A DNA stretch of 64,000 nucleotides from Rhodoblastus sp964425315 (GTDB lineage: Bacteria; Pseudomonadota; Alphaproteobacteria; Rhizobiales; Beijerinckiaceae), in the NCBI GenBank assembly GCA_964425315.1, contig CAYRNB010000003.1, positions 14,015 to 78,014 of the forward strand, in the 5' to 3' direction. Under the pieces are notes generated by a model. That model made no database searches. It worked only from the letters and a program-made list of their open reading frames with translations, and was not told the DNA's origin. The translations under genes were made by a program, and so were the position numbers. This document shows positions 53,481-62,638 of this stretch, one piece after another. Every line of letters begins with the position of its first letter. The first letter of the stretch is position 1.

Positions 53481-53900
53481 CTATTTCTTGGCGAGAATGT
53501 CACGGATTTCCTCGAGCAGGACTTCTTCGCGGGGGGGCGCTGACGGCGCGGCCGGCGCGGGCTCCGGTTGGGCCAGCAGCTTGTTGACGCCGCGAATCAA
53601 CAGGAACAGGGCGAAAGCGATAATGAGGAAGTTCAGGGCGGCGGTGAGGAAAGAGCCGTAGCCGAGGACCGCACCGAGCTTTTTCGCCTCGACATAGGCC
53701 GGATGGCCGGCGATTTTCGAGCTGAGCGGCAAATAATAATTGGTGAAATCGAGCCCGCCGAAAAGGGCGCCGATCACCGGCATGATGAGATCATTGACGA
53801 TCGAATCGACAATCTTGCCGAAAGCCGCGCCGATGATGACACCCACTGCGAGGTCGAGCGCATTGCCGCGCATGGCGAACTTCTTGAAATCCTCTAACAT
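53481..53900 (-). CDS. mscL: Large-conductance mechanosensitive channel
   Basis: MscL opens under membrane tension to release solutes during hypo-osmotic shock. The 139-residue product begins MLEDFKKFAMRGNALDLAVGVIIGAAFGKIVDS, with the gate-forming GNALDLAVGVIIGAAFGKI in TM1. The TM2 segment is FLTAALNFLIIAFALFLLI near residue 85, and a cytoplasmic Pro/Ala linker and charged helix (EVLLEEIRDILAKK) close the sequence. Confidence 0.96.
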   Translation of the reverse strand: MLEDFKKFAMRGNALDLAVGVIIGAAFGKIVDSIVNDLIMPVIGALFGGLDFTNYYLPLSSKIAGHPAYVEAKKLGAVLGYGSFLTAALNFLIIAFALFLLIRGVNKLLAQPEPAPAAPSAPPREEVLLEEIRDILAKK

Positions 53901-54009
53901 GGATGAAACCTCCGCTTCGCCGGACCCTTCGAGCCGGCGCGATTAACCTTAAGTCTTGGCCGGAACAAGGGTCAATGCGCGCGAACGGAAGTCGAAAGCG
54001 GCGACCAAG

Positions 54010-54041
54010 CAGGAATTTGTTGCCGCGCTAATGAATTCCTG
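54010..54041. promoter_or_regulatory. Inverted repeat upstream of the symporter-kinase gene
   Basis: CAGGAATT (54010-54017) and AATTCCTG (54034-54041) are perfect eight-base inverted copies with a 16-base spacer. They lie in an AT-rich patch between mscL and the kinase gene and could be an operator. Confidence 0.4.
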
Positions 54042-54158
54042 TTTAATTTCTTTTGCTTGGGTAGGATTTTCGTCCGAAGATCGGCGTCTTCTTTCGGAAA
54101 TCCTGTTTAGAGGCCATTTCGGAATTTCGAAACGGTCATTTTGCGCCAAGGGGGCGCC

Positions 54159-57100
54159 ATGCTGGCCAATTGGTTAGGCGTTGCCGCGACCTTTGCCTAT
54201 TTCGCCGGCTTGCTCGCCATAGCCGCCTATGGCGAGCGCAAGGGCGCATGGCTGTGGCGCGGCGTCGGCCGCAAGACCATTTATGCGCTCGGGCTTTGCG
54301 TCTATTGCACCTCCTGGACTTTTTTCGGTTCGGTCGGCCTTGCTTCGTCGAGCGGCCTCGATTTCCTGCCGATCTATATTGGGCCGATGCTGGTCTTTGG
54401 TTTCGGCTGGCCGGTGGTGGCGCGCGTGGCGCGGCTCGCCCATGCGCAAAACTCCACTTCGATCGCCGACTTTCTCGCCGCCCGTTACGGCAAGTCCGAG
54501 GCTGTGGCCGCCGTGGTCGCGGTGATTTTGGCGATTGGCGTCGTGCCCTACATCGCCCTGCAGCTCAAGGCGATTTCCGCCACGCTGGTCACCGGTTTCG
54601 GCTTCGCCTCGCCTTTTGCGCCGCCGGCGGCGGTCGAGGGGCCGGACTGGTTGTCGCTCGTCGTAGCGCTCTTCCTTGCCGGCTTCTCCATCGCTTTCGG
54701 CGCCCGCCGCGTCGGCGCCGGCGAGCACCAGAACGGCCTGATGCTGACCATCGCCGCCGAATCGATGGTCAAGCTTTTGGCTTTTCTCGCCATCGGCGCC
54801 TTCGTCGTCTGGGGCATGTTCGACGGGCTTGGCGACGTTTTCCATCGGGCGGCGACGACGCCGCATATTCGCGCCATTCTCGAGAAGCCGCCGCAATTTT
54901 CCGTCTGGGCCACGCTGATCCTTTTGTCCAGCGGCGCCATCCTGTTTCTGCCGCGCCAGTTCCATGTCGCCGTGGTCGAAAACCGCGACGAGGGCGACAT
55001 ACGCGCTGCCGCCGCCGCTTTTCCGCTCTATCTTCTGGCGATCAATCTCTTCGTCGTGCCTTTGGCGATAGCCGGACTGGTGCGCTTTCCCGGCGCGATC
55101 GATCGCGACATCACCGTCATGGCCCTGCCGATCGCGGCCAGGAGCGGCGCTGCGACGCTCGCCGCCACACTGGGGGGAATGTCGGCGGCGACCGCCATGG
55201 TCATTGTCGAGTCGGTCGCTCTGTCGATCATGGTGTCGAACGATCTGGTCATTCCGCTGCTGCTGCGCTTCGGGCGCTGGCGCAACGGTTCGCTCGCCGG
55301 CGCGGCGTCGGGCCAGGCGGGCCAGCGCATCCTGATGGTGCGCCGCATCGCCATCGTCGTCGTTCTGCTGCTCGCCTATGGCTATTGCCGGCTCTCGGGC
55401 GAGGCGCTGCTCGCCTCCATCGGCATGCTGTCCTTCGCCTGCGTGGCGCAACTGGGGCCGGCCTTTGTCGGCGCCCTGGCCTGGCGGCGCGGCACTTCGC
55501 TCGGCGCCATCGCCGGGCTGGTGACGGGGACGGCGATCTGGGCTTATGCCCTGCTGGCGCCGACGATCGACGCCGGCATGGCGCACGGCGGCTTCGCCGC
55601 CCCCAATTCGCTCATGGGGACGAGGGACTTTTTCGACCTGCAAATGTCGACGCTGACTCACGGCGTGTTCTGGAGCCTGCTCGGCAATGCGCTCGCCTAT
55701 GTCGTCTTTTCGCTGGCCCGTCAGCCGACGCCGATCGAGAGGCTGCAGGCCGACATTTTCGTCGGCAAGACCGAAGCGCCCATGGCGCAGTCCTTCCGGC
55801 TTTGGCGCTCCAGCGTGCCGGCCTCCGATGTCGAGGCGACGGTCGCGCGCTATCTCGGCGCCGAGCGCACCCGCGAGGCGTTCGAGGCTTTTTTCGCCGG
55901 CCGTGGCCTGAGCTACGACCCGCGCGCGGAAGCCGACATCCATCTCCTGCGCATCTCGGAACATCTGCTCGCTTCGGTGATCGGCGCCGCCTCGTCGCGG
56001 CTGGTGCTGTCGCTGCTTTTGCGCCGGCGCAACGTGTCGAGCGCGGCGGCCCTGCGCCTGATGGACGACGCCTCCGCCGCTTTGCTCTATAGCCGCGACA
56101 TGCTGCAGCATGCGCTCGATTTCGCCCGCCAGGGCATTTCCGTTTTCGACGCCGATCTGCGCCTCACCTGCTGGAACCGCGAATTTCGCGACATGTTCGA
56201 TCTTCCCGCGGCTTACGCGCGCGCCGGCGTCGCGCTCGACGACATCCTGCGCTTCAACGCCCGGCGCGGCCTTTACGGTCTCGGCCCCCCGGACGAACTC
56301 GTGGCGGCGCGGCTGGAGCGGCTGACCGGCAGCGAGCCGTTCCGCATTCCGCTTTCTCCCTCCGGCAAGGTCATTGAAACCCGCGCCGCCCGCACTTCCG
56401 ATGGCGGCCTGGTCGTCACCTATACCGATGTCACCGGCCAATATGCGGCGGAGCAGGCTCTCGAAGCCGCGAACGAAACTTTGGAGCGGCGCGTGCGCGA
56501 ACGCACCGAGCAATTGACTCAGGCGAACGACGAACTGGCGCGCGCCAAGGCGGAAGCCGAGGAAGCGAATATTTCCAAGACGCGCTTTCTTGCCGCGGCC
56601 GGCCACGACATTCTGCAGCCGCTCAACGCCGCGCGGCTTTACGCCGCCTCGCTCTCCCAGCGCGTCGACGCGGGCGCGCCGCCGCAGGAGGCGAGCGCTC
56701 TGGCGCGCAATGTCGATTCCTCGCTTGAAGCGGTCGAAGACATTTTTTCCGCGCTTCTGGAAATGTCGCGTCTCGACGCCGGGGCCATGAAGGTCGAGCT
56801 GAGCAATATCCGCATCGACGATCTTTTCCGCCAACTCAATATTGAATTTGCGCCTCTTGCCGAAGGGAAGGGCTTGAGGCTGACCTTCGCCCCCTGCTCG
56901 CTCGCGGTGCGCTCGGACAAGAAATTGCTGCGCCGCCTGCTGCAGAACCTGATCTCCAACGCCATCAAATACACTGGTCACGGGCGCGTCCTGGTGGGGG
57001 CGCGGCGCTGCCGCGGCAGGTTGCGGCTGGAGGTTTGGGACACTGGCATCGGCATACCCGCCGATAAACGCAAGGCGGTGTTTCGCGAATTCGAACGGCT

Positions 57101-57710
57101 CGACGCCGGAGCAGGCGCGGCGCCCGGCCTCGGTCTCGGGCTGTCCATTGTCGAGCGCTTGGCGCGCGTATTGGGACACGGCCTGACGGTGAATTCGACG
57201 CCGGGCAAGGGCTCGGTCTTTTCGGTGGCGGCGCCGGTCGCCACGACGCCGCCCGCCGCGGCGCGGGGCGAGGCGGGCTCGGCTCCGGCGCCGCGCCTTT
57301 CGCCGCTCGCCGATATGATAGTGGTCGCCATCGACAACGATCCTAAGATCGTCGAGGGCATGAGGGCGCTCCTGGCCGGTTGGGGCTGCGCGCCCGTCCT
57401 GGCGCGCAGCCAGCGCGAGGCGATGGCCGAACTGGCGCGCCAGAAGCGCACGCCCGACGCAATTCTGGCCGATTTTCATCTCGACGAAGGCGACGGCGTC
57501 GACGCCATCGTCGCCATGCGTTGGAAATTCGGCAAAAATCTGCCGGCCGCGCTGATCACCGCCGATCGTTCCGACGAGATGCGGCTGCGCGCCTTCCAGA
57601 AGGACGTGATGGTGATCAACAAGCCCATCAAACCGGCGACTCTTCGCGCCCTGCTGGCGCAATGGCGCGCCGCGTCCGTTCCTTCGCTCCCCGACGAAAT
57701 TATCGTCTGA
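54159..57710 (+). CDS. Solute-symporter hybrid histidine kinase
   Basis: The 1183-residue protein fuses a sodium:solute symporter-like region of about 13 membrane helices (residues 1-530), a PAS-type region with a coiled coil (about 640-800), HisKA with phospho-acceptor His816 in AAAGHDILQPLNAARLY, and HATPase with NLISNAIKY and GLGLGLSIVERLA. A C-terminal receiver follows with Asp1105 in LADFHLDEGDG and the NKPIKP lysine. Relatives (for example NahK/ErcS'/CbrA-like kinases) regulate carbon use, biofilm or virulence. ATG 54159 follows AAGGGGG. No DNA-binding regulator is adjacent. Confidence 0.9.
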   Translation: MLANWLGVAATFAYFAGLLAIAAYGERKGAWLWRGVGRKTIYALGLCVYCTSWTFFGSVGLASSSGLDFLPIYIGPMLVFGFGWPVVARVARLAHAQNSTSIADFLAARYGKSEAVAAVVAVILAIGVVPYIALQLKAISATLVTGFGFASPFAPPAAVEGPDWLSLVVALFLAGFSIAFGARRVGAGEHQNGLMLTIAAESMVKLLAFLAIGAFVVWGMFDGLGDVFHRAATTPHIRAILEKPPQFSVWATLILLSSGAILFLPRQFHVAVVENRDEGDIRAAAAAFPLYLLAINLFVVPLAIAGLVRFPGAIDRDITVMALPIAARSGAATLAATLGGMSAATAMVIVESVALSIMVSNDLVIPLLLRFGRWRNGSLAGAASGQAGQRILMVRRIAIVVVLLLAYGYCRLSGEALLASIGMLSFACVAQLGPAFVGALAWRRGTSLGAIAGLVTGTAIWAYALLAPTIDAGMAHGGFAAPNSLMGTRDFFDLQMSTLTHGVFWSLLGNALAYVVFSLARQPTPIERLQADIFVGKTEAPMAQSFRLWRSSVPASDVEATVARYLGAERTREAFEAFFAGRGLSYDPRAEADIHLLRISEHLLASVIGAASSRLVLSLLLRRRNVSSAAALRLMDDASAALLYSRDMLQHALDFARQGISVFDADLRLTCWNREFRDMFDLPAAYARAGVALDDILRFNARRGLYGLGPPDELVAARLERLTGSEPFRIPLSPSGKVIETRAARTSDGGLVVTYTDVTGQYAAEQALEAANETLERRVRERTEQLTQANDELARAKAEAEEANISKTRFLAAAGHDILQPLNAARLYAASLSQRVDAGAPPQEASALARNVDSSLEAVEDIFSALLEMSRLDAGAMKVELSNIRIDDLFRQLNIEFAPLAEGKGLRLTFAPCSLAVRSDKKLLRRLLQNLISNAIKYTGHGRVLVGARRCRGRLRLEVWDTGIGIPADKRKAVFREFERLDAGAGAAPGLGLGLSIVERLARVLGHGLTVNSTPGKGSVFSVAAPVATTPPAAARGEAGSAPAPRLSPLADMIVVAIDNDPKIVEGMRALLAGWGCAPVLARSQREAMAELARQKRTPDAILADFHLDEGDGVDAIVAMRWKFGKNLPAALITADRSDEMRLRAFQKDVMVINKPIKPATLRALLAQWRAASVPSLPDEIIV

Positions 57711-57818
57711 CTGCGCCCTTGTTAAGGTTACGCAAAAATTAAGCATTCATATGCATGGTGTAGCTATTAAAGGCGCGCGCCGAATAAAGTATACCTTTTC
57801 CTATTGCAGGAAAAGCAG

Positions 57819-58700
57819 ATGTCTGCCCTGGGCCGATTGACCGAAAACCTGAACTGTCGCGAAATCGAGGACGACGATCTACCAGGCGTCGTCGCCTGCC
57901 TGCGCCGTGGCTTCCCCCTTCGCCCGCGACGTTACTGGGAACGCGGTTTGGCTCGCCTCGCCGCGCGCCCGAAATTGCAGGGCTTTCCTAAATATGGCTA
58001 TGCGCTCGCGCAATCAGGCGAAATCGTCGGCGTCCTTCTGACAATCGCATCGCTCCCGGGCGCGGGAGAAGACAAAGTGCCGCGCTGCAATCTCTCGAGC
58101 TGGTGCGCCGATCCGGCCTATCGCTGCCACGCGGCGAGGCTGGTTTTCGCGGCGACTCGCAACCGAGATGTCATATTCACTAATGTCTCGCCAGTCGAGA
58201 AGACATGGAGCGCGGCCCCTGCTTTCGGTTTCAAGCGCTATTGTGAGGGCCAGGTCGCCTTCCTTCCAGCTTTGAGTCGCGCCGACCCGGGCGATCGAGT
58301 CGCGGTTTTTCGGCCCGGCGAGGAAGAAGCGGCGCGGCTCCCCGGCAATGAGCGGCGCATCCTCGAGGAGCATCAGGCGCTCGGCTGCCAATCCCTGATC
58401 TGCCTCAGCCGCGGCGAGGCCTTTCCCGTGGTCCTGCGGAAAAAAATGCTGCTTGGCTTCCTCCCGGCGCGCCAGATCGTCTATTGCCGCGACGTCGCCG
58501 ATCTGCAGCGCATTTCGGGCGTCCTCGGCCGTTATCTGCTGCGACGCGGTTCGATTCTCTGTATCGCCGACGCCAATGGCCCGATCGAGGGGCTGGTCGG
58601 GCGGTTCCTTCCCGAACGCGGGCCGAAATACTTCCGCGGCCCGCACGCGCCGAGGCTCGGCGACCTTGCCTATTCCGAATTTGTTTTTTTTGGCGCTTGA
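57819..58700 (+). CDS. GNAT-like acyltransferase family protein
   Basis: The 293-residue protein resembles the alphaproteobacterial acyl-CoA acyltransferases of GNAT fold sometimes found with exopolysaccharide genes. It has IEDDDLPGVVACLRRGFPLRPRRYW at about 16-40, YGYALAQSGEIVGVLLTI near 68 and CNLSSWCADPAYRCHAARLVF near 97. The TNVSPVEKTWSAAPAFGFKRYCEGQ block lies near residue 130. Substrate is unknown. I use ATG 57819, with AGGAAAA before it. The 108-bp gap after the kinase gene is AT-rich and may hold its own promoter. Confidence 0.68.
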   Translation: MSALGRLTENLNCREIEDDDLPGVVACLRRGFPLRPRRYWERGLARLAARPKLQGFPKYGYALAQSGEIVGVLLTIASLPGAGEDKVPRCNLSSWCADPAYRCHAARLVFAATRNRDVIFTNVSPVEKTWSAAPAFGFKRYCEGQVAFLPALSRADPGDRVAVFRPGEEEAARLPGNERRILEEHQALGCQSLICLSRGEAFPVVLRKKMLLGFLPARQIVYCRDVADLQRISGVLGRYLLRRGSILCIADANGPIEGLVGRFLPERGPKYFRGPHAPRLGDLAYSEFVFFGA

Positions 58701-58726
58701 GCGGCGTCGATCCGGGCGAAGCGCGC

Positions 58727-60004
58727 TCAAACGGCCTCTTCGAACGGAAGATTCGCTTCGACCTTGGCGTGGAAGGCGCAAATGCGCGGCGCGATCTCCT
58801 TGCGGAAGCGCGAGCCGTTGAACACGCCGTAATGGCCGACGTCCTTCTGCAGATAATGCTGGCGCAGCTCCGGTGGAATATTGACGCAGAGGACCTGCGC
58901 GGCCTCGGTCTGCCCGACGCCGGAAATATCGTCTTTTTCGCCCTCCACCGTCATCAGCCCGATGCGCCTGATTGAGGTCAGGTCGACCGGCTGGCCGCGA
59001 TGCTTCATCTCGCCTTTCGGCAACAAATGATGGACGAAGACCGTATCGATGGTTTGCAGATAGAATTCGGCGGTCAGATCCATCACCGCCAGATATTCGT
59101 CGTAGAATTCGCGATGTTTTTCGGCCGAATCGCCATCGCCCTCGACCAGATGGTTGAACATGTCGACATGGGCGCTGACATGGCGGTCGAAATTCATCGC
59201 CATGAAGCCGGACAACTGGAGAAAGCCCGGATAGACCTTGCGGCCGACGCCCGGATAGGGAAAGGGCGCGACATGGATGCAATTGCGGCGGAACCAGCGT
59301 GGACCGCGCTTTTGCGCCAGTTTGTTGACCCCGGTGGGATTGCGGCGGGTGTCGATCGGTCCGCCCATCAGCGTCATCGAGGCCGGCAGATGGGGGTGAT
59401 CCTCCGCCTCCATCCGCGCCGCCGCCGCCAGAACCGGGACCGAGGGCTGGCAGACCGCGAGAATATGGAAGGGCGGGCCGCCCGCCTCGCCCAGAAATTG
59501 GCACAAGTCGATGACGTAATCGATATAGTCGTCGAGATCGAAATCGCCGACGTTCAGGGGAACCTGCCGCGCATCGACCCAATCGGTGATATAGACGTCA
59601 TGGGTGGTCAGAAAGGTCTCGACCGTGCCGCGCAGAAGCGTGGCGTAATGGCCAGACATGGGCGCGACGATCAGCAGGCGCGGTTGCGCCGAAGCCTCCG
59701 CCGGAAGAAAATGGCGCCGGAAATGGATGAGTTGGCAGAAGGGGCGCTGCCAGACGACTCTTTCTTCGACCTCGACTTCCTGTCCCTCGACCATGACCTT
59801 TTCGATGCCGAACGCCGGTTTGCCGTAGCGGCGGGTGATGCGTTCGAACAATTCGGCCGAAGCGGCGAGATTGCGGCCTACCGACGTATAGGTCAGGGGG
59901 TTGGCCGGGTTCTTGAACGTCATTCGCGTCAGGTCGGAAAGCGCCCGCGCCGGGGCCATGGCTAATTGCGCCATCTCATAAAAATGATACGCATAATGGT
60001 TCAT
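58727..60004 (-). CDS. phaZ: Intracellular polyhydroxyalkanoate depolymerase
   Basis: This enzyme degrades stored poly-3-hydroxybutyrate. The 425-residue protein has the alpha/beta-hydrolase core with a Cys nucleophile in the lipase-box-like HILAVCQPSVPVLAA (Cys185), an Asp candidate in EKDDISGVGQ and the His in QKDVGHYGVFNG. Family phrases YAYHFYEMAQLAMAPARAL, MSGHYATLLRGTV and VYITDWVDARQVP are present. No signal peptide is seen, fitting the intracellular type. ATG 60004 is used rather than TTG 60010. Confidence 0.93.
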   Translation of the reverse strand: MNHYAYHFYEMAQLAMAPARALSDLTRMTFKNPANPLTYTSVGRNLAASAELFERITRRYGKPAFGIEKVMVEGQEVEVEERVVWQRPFCQLIHFRRHFLPAEASAQPRLLIVAPMSGHYATLLRGTVETFLTTHDVYITDWVDARQVPLNVGDFDLDDYIDYVIDLCQFLGEAGGPPFHILAVCQPSVPVLAAAARMEAEDHPHLPASMTLMGGPIDTRRNPTGVNKLAQKRGPRWFRRNCIHVAPFPYPGVGRKVYPGFLQLSGFMAMNFDRHVSAHVDMFNHLVEGDGDSAEKHREFYDEYLAVMDLTAEFYLQTIDTVFVHHLLPKGEMKHRGQPVDLTSIRRIGLMTVEGEKDDISGVGQTEAAQVLCVNIPPELRQHYLQKDVGHYGVFNGSRFRKEIAPRICAFHAKVEANLPFEEAV

Positions 60005-60098
60005 TCTCAAGCCTTAACGCCTCTTTCTCGCCGGCCGCGGCCGGAATCCCGACTTGAGCCGTTTGGCTGCGACGGGAAGCGGCATGCTAAAGAATTAT

Positions 60099-60129
60099 GT
60101 CTAAGGGAGCAATTTTTTTGGCCTTAGAC
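60099..60129. promoter_or_regulatory. Inverted repeat between phaZ and the MBL hydrolase gene
   Basis: GTCTAAGG (60099-60106) and CCTTAGAC (60122-60129) are perfect eight-base inverted copies around a 15-base spacer containing seven T. It lies between divergent genes and could be an operator for either. Confidence 0.42.
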
Positions 60130-60257
60130 CTATGTCGTGCGTTTTATCGCCGCAAGAATCGGTTTTTGCGGACAAAAACTGCGGCTTTCCGTGCACCTTC
60201 ACGCTATTTTCTGGCTTGCGCGCGCTGCTGAAGCTAATCTGAGGGTGGGGAGACGTC

Positions 60258-60902
60258 ATGACACAAGTCAAATTGGCCATTATTCCAGTTACGCCCTTCC
60301 AGCAGAACTGCGCCCTCCTGATCTGCGAATCGACGAAAAAGGCGGCGGTGATCGACCCAGGCGGCGACGTTCCGGTCATTCGTCGCGCCATCGAGCAGAC
60401 CGGAGCGGAAGTGGAGAAGATTTTCCTCACCCACGGCCACGCGGATCACGCCGGCGGCGCGGCGGAATTGCGCGAAATCGTCGGCGCGCCGATCGAGGGG
60501 CCGCAGATCGCCGACAAATTCCTGCTCGACGGGCTGGAGGCGGCTTCCGCCATGTTCGGCTTTCCTTGCCGCAATGTCACGCCCGACCGCTGGCTCGACG
60601 AGGGCGACGTGGTCACCTTCGGCGAGGCGTCTCTTTCGGTGCGTCATTGTCCCGGCCATACGCCGGGTAGCGTGGTTTTCGTCAATGAGGCGATGCGTTT
60701 CTGCCTGGTGGGCGACGTTTTGTTTCAGGGGTCCATAGGGCGCACCGATCTGCCCGGCGGAGACCACGCCGCGCTGCTTCGCTCGATCAAAACCAAGCTT
60801 CTGACGCTCGACGACGAGGTGACTTTTCTCAGCGGCCACGGGCCGCTCGGCACGATCGGAGCCGAAAGGAAGCATAATCCATTTCTCCGTCAATCCGCCT
60901 GA
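60258..60902 (+). CDS. Metallo-beta-lactamase fold hydrolase (glyoxalase II-like)
   Basis: The 214-residue cytosolic protein has the zinc motif THGHADHAGG (His59, His61, Asp63, His64), a second His in VRHCPGHTPGSVVF near residue 135 and the terminal FLSGHGPLGTIGAERK. It resembles YcbL/GloB-like hydrolases that act on thioesters such as S-lactoylglutathione; the exact substrate is not determined by sequence. The ATG at 60258 follows GGGGAGACGTC. It is divergent from phaZ across 253 bp. Confidence 0.88.
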   Translation: MTQVKLAIIPVTPFQQNCALLICESTKKAAVIDPGGDVPVIRRAIEQTGAEVEKIFLTHGHADHAGGAAELREIVGAPIEGPQIADKFLLDGLEAASAMFGFPCRNVTPDRWLDEGDVVTFGEASLSVRHCPGHTPGSVVFVNEAMRFCLVGDVLFQGSIGRTDLPGGDHAALLRSIKTKLLTLDDEVTFLSGHGPLGTIGAERKHNPFLRQSA

Positions 60903-61043
60903 CCGCGCGCCTGAGGCGTTGCGATCGGCGCTTGACGCGTTTACATGCCGACGGAAGATGCCTTAAGCTTTTTGATTGAGCATGATCCTTTCTGAAAGCC
61001 GGCTTCGGCGTTTTTGCGTCACGCTCGAGGAGGCGCCTCCGCA

Positions 61044-61862
61044 ATGTCCTTATGCAGCATTCTGGTCCATTTGACCGGCAGCGAAAGGTCGGGCGCGCGT
61101 CTGCGCGTCGCCGCTGATCTGGCGCGGCGCAACGCCGCGCGGCTCACCGGCATTTTCGCCCGCGTCGCCTCGCAGGCGGAGGAAATGGAGCCTGACTGGC
61201 CGCCGCGCGGCTATGTCAAGGCTGCGGATGCCAGCCGGGCCGGTTTCGTCGCCGCGACGCAAGGGCTCGACGCGCAATGGCGCGATCTCAATCGTGGCGA
61301 AGAGGGTGACATCCTTCCGCAAATGGTCGATCTGACGCGGCATTTCGACTTGGTCGTGATCGGCCAGCCGCGCGCCGGCGATCCGCTGACGCCGCCCGGC
61401 ATGGCCGAAGAAATCATCATCCAGTCCGGCCGCCCCGCGCTGGTCATTCCTTATGTCGGCGATTTCGCCCAGGTCGGGGAGCGGCCAGTTTTCGCCTGGT
61501 CGGACGCGCGCTCCGCAGCGCGAGGATTTTGCGACGGCATGATGCTGGTCGCCAAGGGCGCGGAGGCCCTGGTCGTCGGCCTATCCAAGCCCAATGACGC
61601 GCGCGCCTTCGCCAATCAGAAGGAAGCGCTGCATCTCGCTGTCGCTCATCTCGCGGCCCATCATGTAACGGCCCACGCCGAACAATTGTCCTTGGGCGAT
61701 ATCGGGCTGATGGACGCGCTTCTCAATCGCGCCGCCGATCACGGCGCCGATCTGCTGGCGATCGGCGCTTTCGGCGGCGGCGGCTATCCCTTGTTTTCGC
61801 GCGGCGCGGGCTCGCGCTACATGCTTCGGCACATGACCGTGCCGGTGCTCTTGTCGCATTGA
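61044..61862 (+). CDS. Universal stress protein (UspA family)
   Basis: The 272-residue protein has two Usp-like halves. The N-terminal half starts LCSILVHLTGSERSGARLRVAADLARRNAARLTGIF and contains FDLVVIGQPRAGD. The C-terminal half ends with GADLLAIGAFGGGGYPLFSRGAGSRYMLRHMTVPVLLSH, which carries the GxxG-x9-G(S/T) type nucleotide loop in degenerate form. Usp proteins bind nucleotides and help survival in starvation or low oxygen. GAGGAGG precedes ATG 61044. A bidirectional terminator follows. Confidence 0.88.
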   Translation: MSLCSILVHLTGSERSGARLRVAADLARRNAARLTGIFARVASQAEEMEPDWPPRGYVKAADASRAGFVAATQGLDAQWRDLNRGEEGDILPQMVDLTRHFDLVVIGQPRAGDPLTPPGMAEEIIIQSGRPALVIPYVGDFAQVGERPVFAWSDARSAARGFCDGMMLVAKGAEALVVGLSKPNDARAFANQKEALHLAVAHLAAHHVTAHAEQLSLGDIGLMDALLNRAADHGADLLAIGAFGGGGYPLFSRGAGSRYMLRHMTVPVLLSH

Positions 61863-61911
61863 AGCGATTTCGGCTCGATCCAGGCGGGAACTATATGGAT
61901 TCGCCACATGA

Positions 61912-61936
61912 AAAAGGCCCCGCGCGGGGGCCTTTT
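61912..61936. terminator. Bidirectional rho-independent terminator
   Basis: AAAAGGCCCC (61912-61921) and GGGGCCTTTT (61927-61936) form a ten-base stem with a five-base loop and T runs on both sides. It separates the convergent Usp gene and small glycine-rich gene. Confidence 0.85.
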
Positions 61937-61955
61937 GCTGGAATCCGATTGGCGC

Positions 61956-62222
61956 TCAGCGGCAAACGCGCACGCGGCGCCGCCCAAGGTAATCGCCATC
62001 TTCGTCATAGATCGCGCGATGCTCGATCCAGCATCTGCGGTAGTAATGGGGCTGGTCGGAATTGGCGATGGCCGCGCCGAGCATGGCGCCGCCGATAATG
62101 CCGGCGGCTATGCCGGCGCCGCATCCATCGCAGTCGGCCTGGGCCGGCGTCGCAACCGAAAGGCCGGCGAACAAGGCCGCCATGGCGCCGATCGCGGTCA
62201 ATTTCGAGGCGATCCTCATCAT
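61956..62222 (-). CDS. Small exported glycine-zipper-like protein
   Basis: The 88-residue protein has a signal peptide (KLTAIGAMAALFAGLSVATPAQA, cleavage near residue 29). A glycine-zipper stretch GCGAGIAAGIIGGAMLGAAIA and a basic C-terminal part with Cys (RRCWIEHRAIYDEDGDYLGRRRVRVC) follow. The latter resembles the short tails of many alphaproteobacterial envelope proteins of unknown function. A GGAGAG site precedes the start; the second Met is equally possible. Confidence 0.72.
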   Translation of the reverse strand: MMRIASKLTAIGAMAALFAGLSVATPAQADCDGCGAGIAAGIIGGAMLGAAIANSDQPHYYRRCWIEHRAIYDEDGDYLGRRRVRVCR

Positions 62223-62638
62223 TTTCTCTCCTTCGATCCGTCGTCGCGCGCCTGGGCCGCGACGGAAAAACCAATCTTGAACCGCAAGATGCGGGAAGCG
62301 TCATGAACGCAAACTGAACAGTCGAAGAGATAGCGCAACGTCAAAACGACCTGGCCGGCCCCCCGGTTCCCACGCCCATGGCGCGAAATCTAATCCAGAT
62401 TCGTGTCCGAAAAGTGATTCGCCTTACTGAACATATAGTTTACAAGCCCGCAGTTCTTCGTCCCAAGCGGAAAATGGAGGGCCCGCGCGCTTCCTGCCGT
62501 CTCTTCGCGCAAACGCTCGAATGTGACCTCTTTCGGGCCTCGGCGGCAGATACGAAAGGGTTGTCAACAGGCCCTGGACCCTAAGACCTCGCGCCTATAT
62601 GGTTGCGCCGCAGCAAATTCCAAAATCGGAACAGGCCC
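62223..62638. other. 416-bp intergenic region upstream of the CoA-transferase
   Basis: No gene I can support; a 68-codon plus-strand frame at 62378-62584 lacks a ribosome site and any family look. An AT-rich patch near 62405-62445 includes GAACATATAGTTTAC, a loose dyad. A TTGTCA near 62560 is a possible -35, but no spaced -10 follows. Confidence 0.5.

Noticed and set aside
54174..57746. A 1190-codon open frame on the minus strand
   Set aside because: It is the full-length antisense of the hybrid kinase. Its product is rich in Arg, His, Gln and Ala without any domain, as expected from GC-rich third-position bias; the plus strand shows clear kinase motifs.
60960..61000. Second FNR-like box upstream of the universal stress protein
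   Set aside because: TTGATTGAGCATGA has only the left half; the right half does not match ATCAA.
62378..62584. 68-codon ORF upstream of the CoA-transferase
   Set aside because: No ribosome binding site, no family resemblance, highly basic composition; treated as non-coding.
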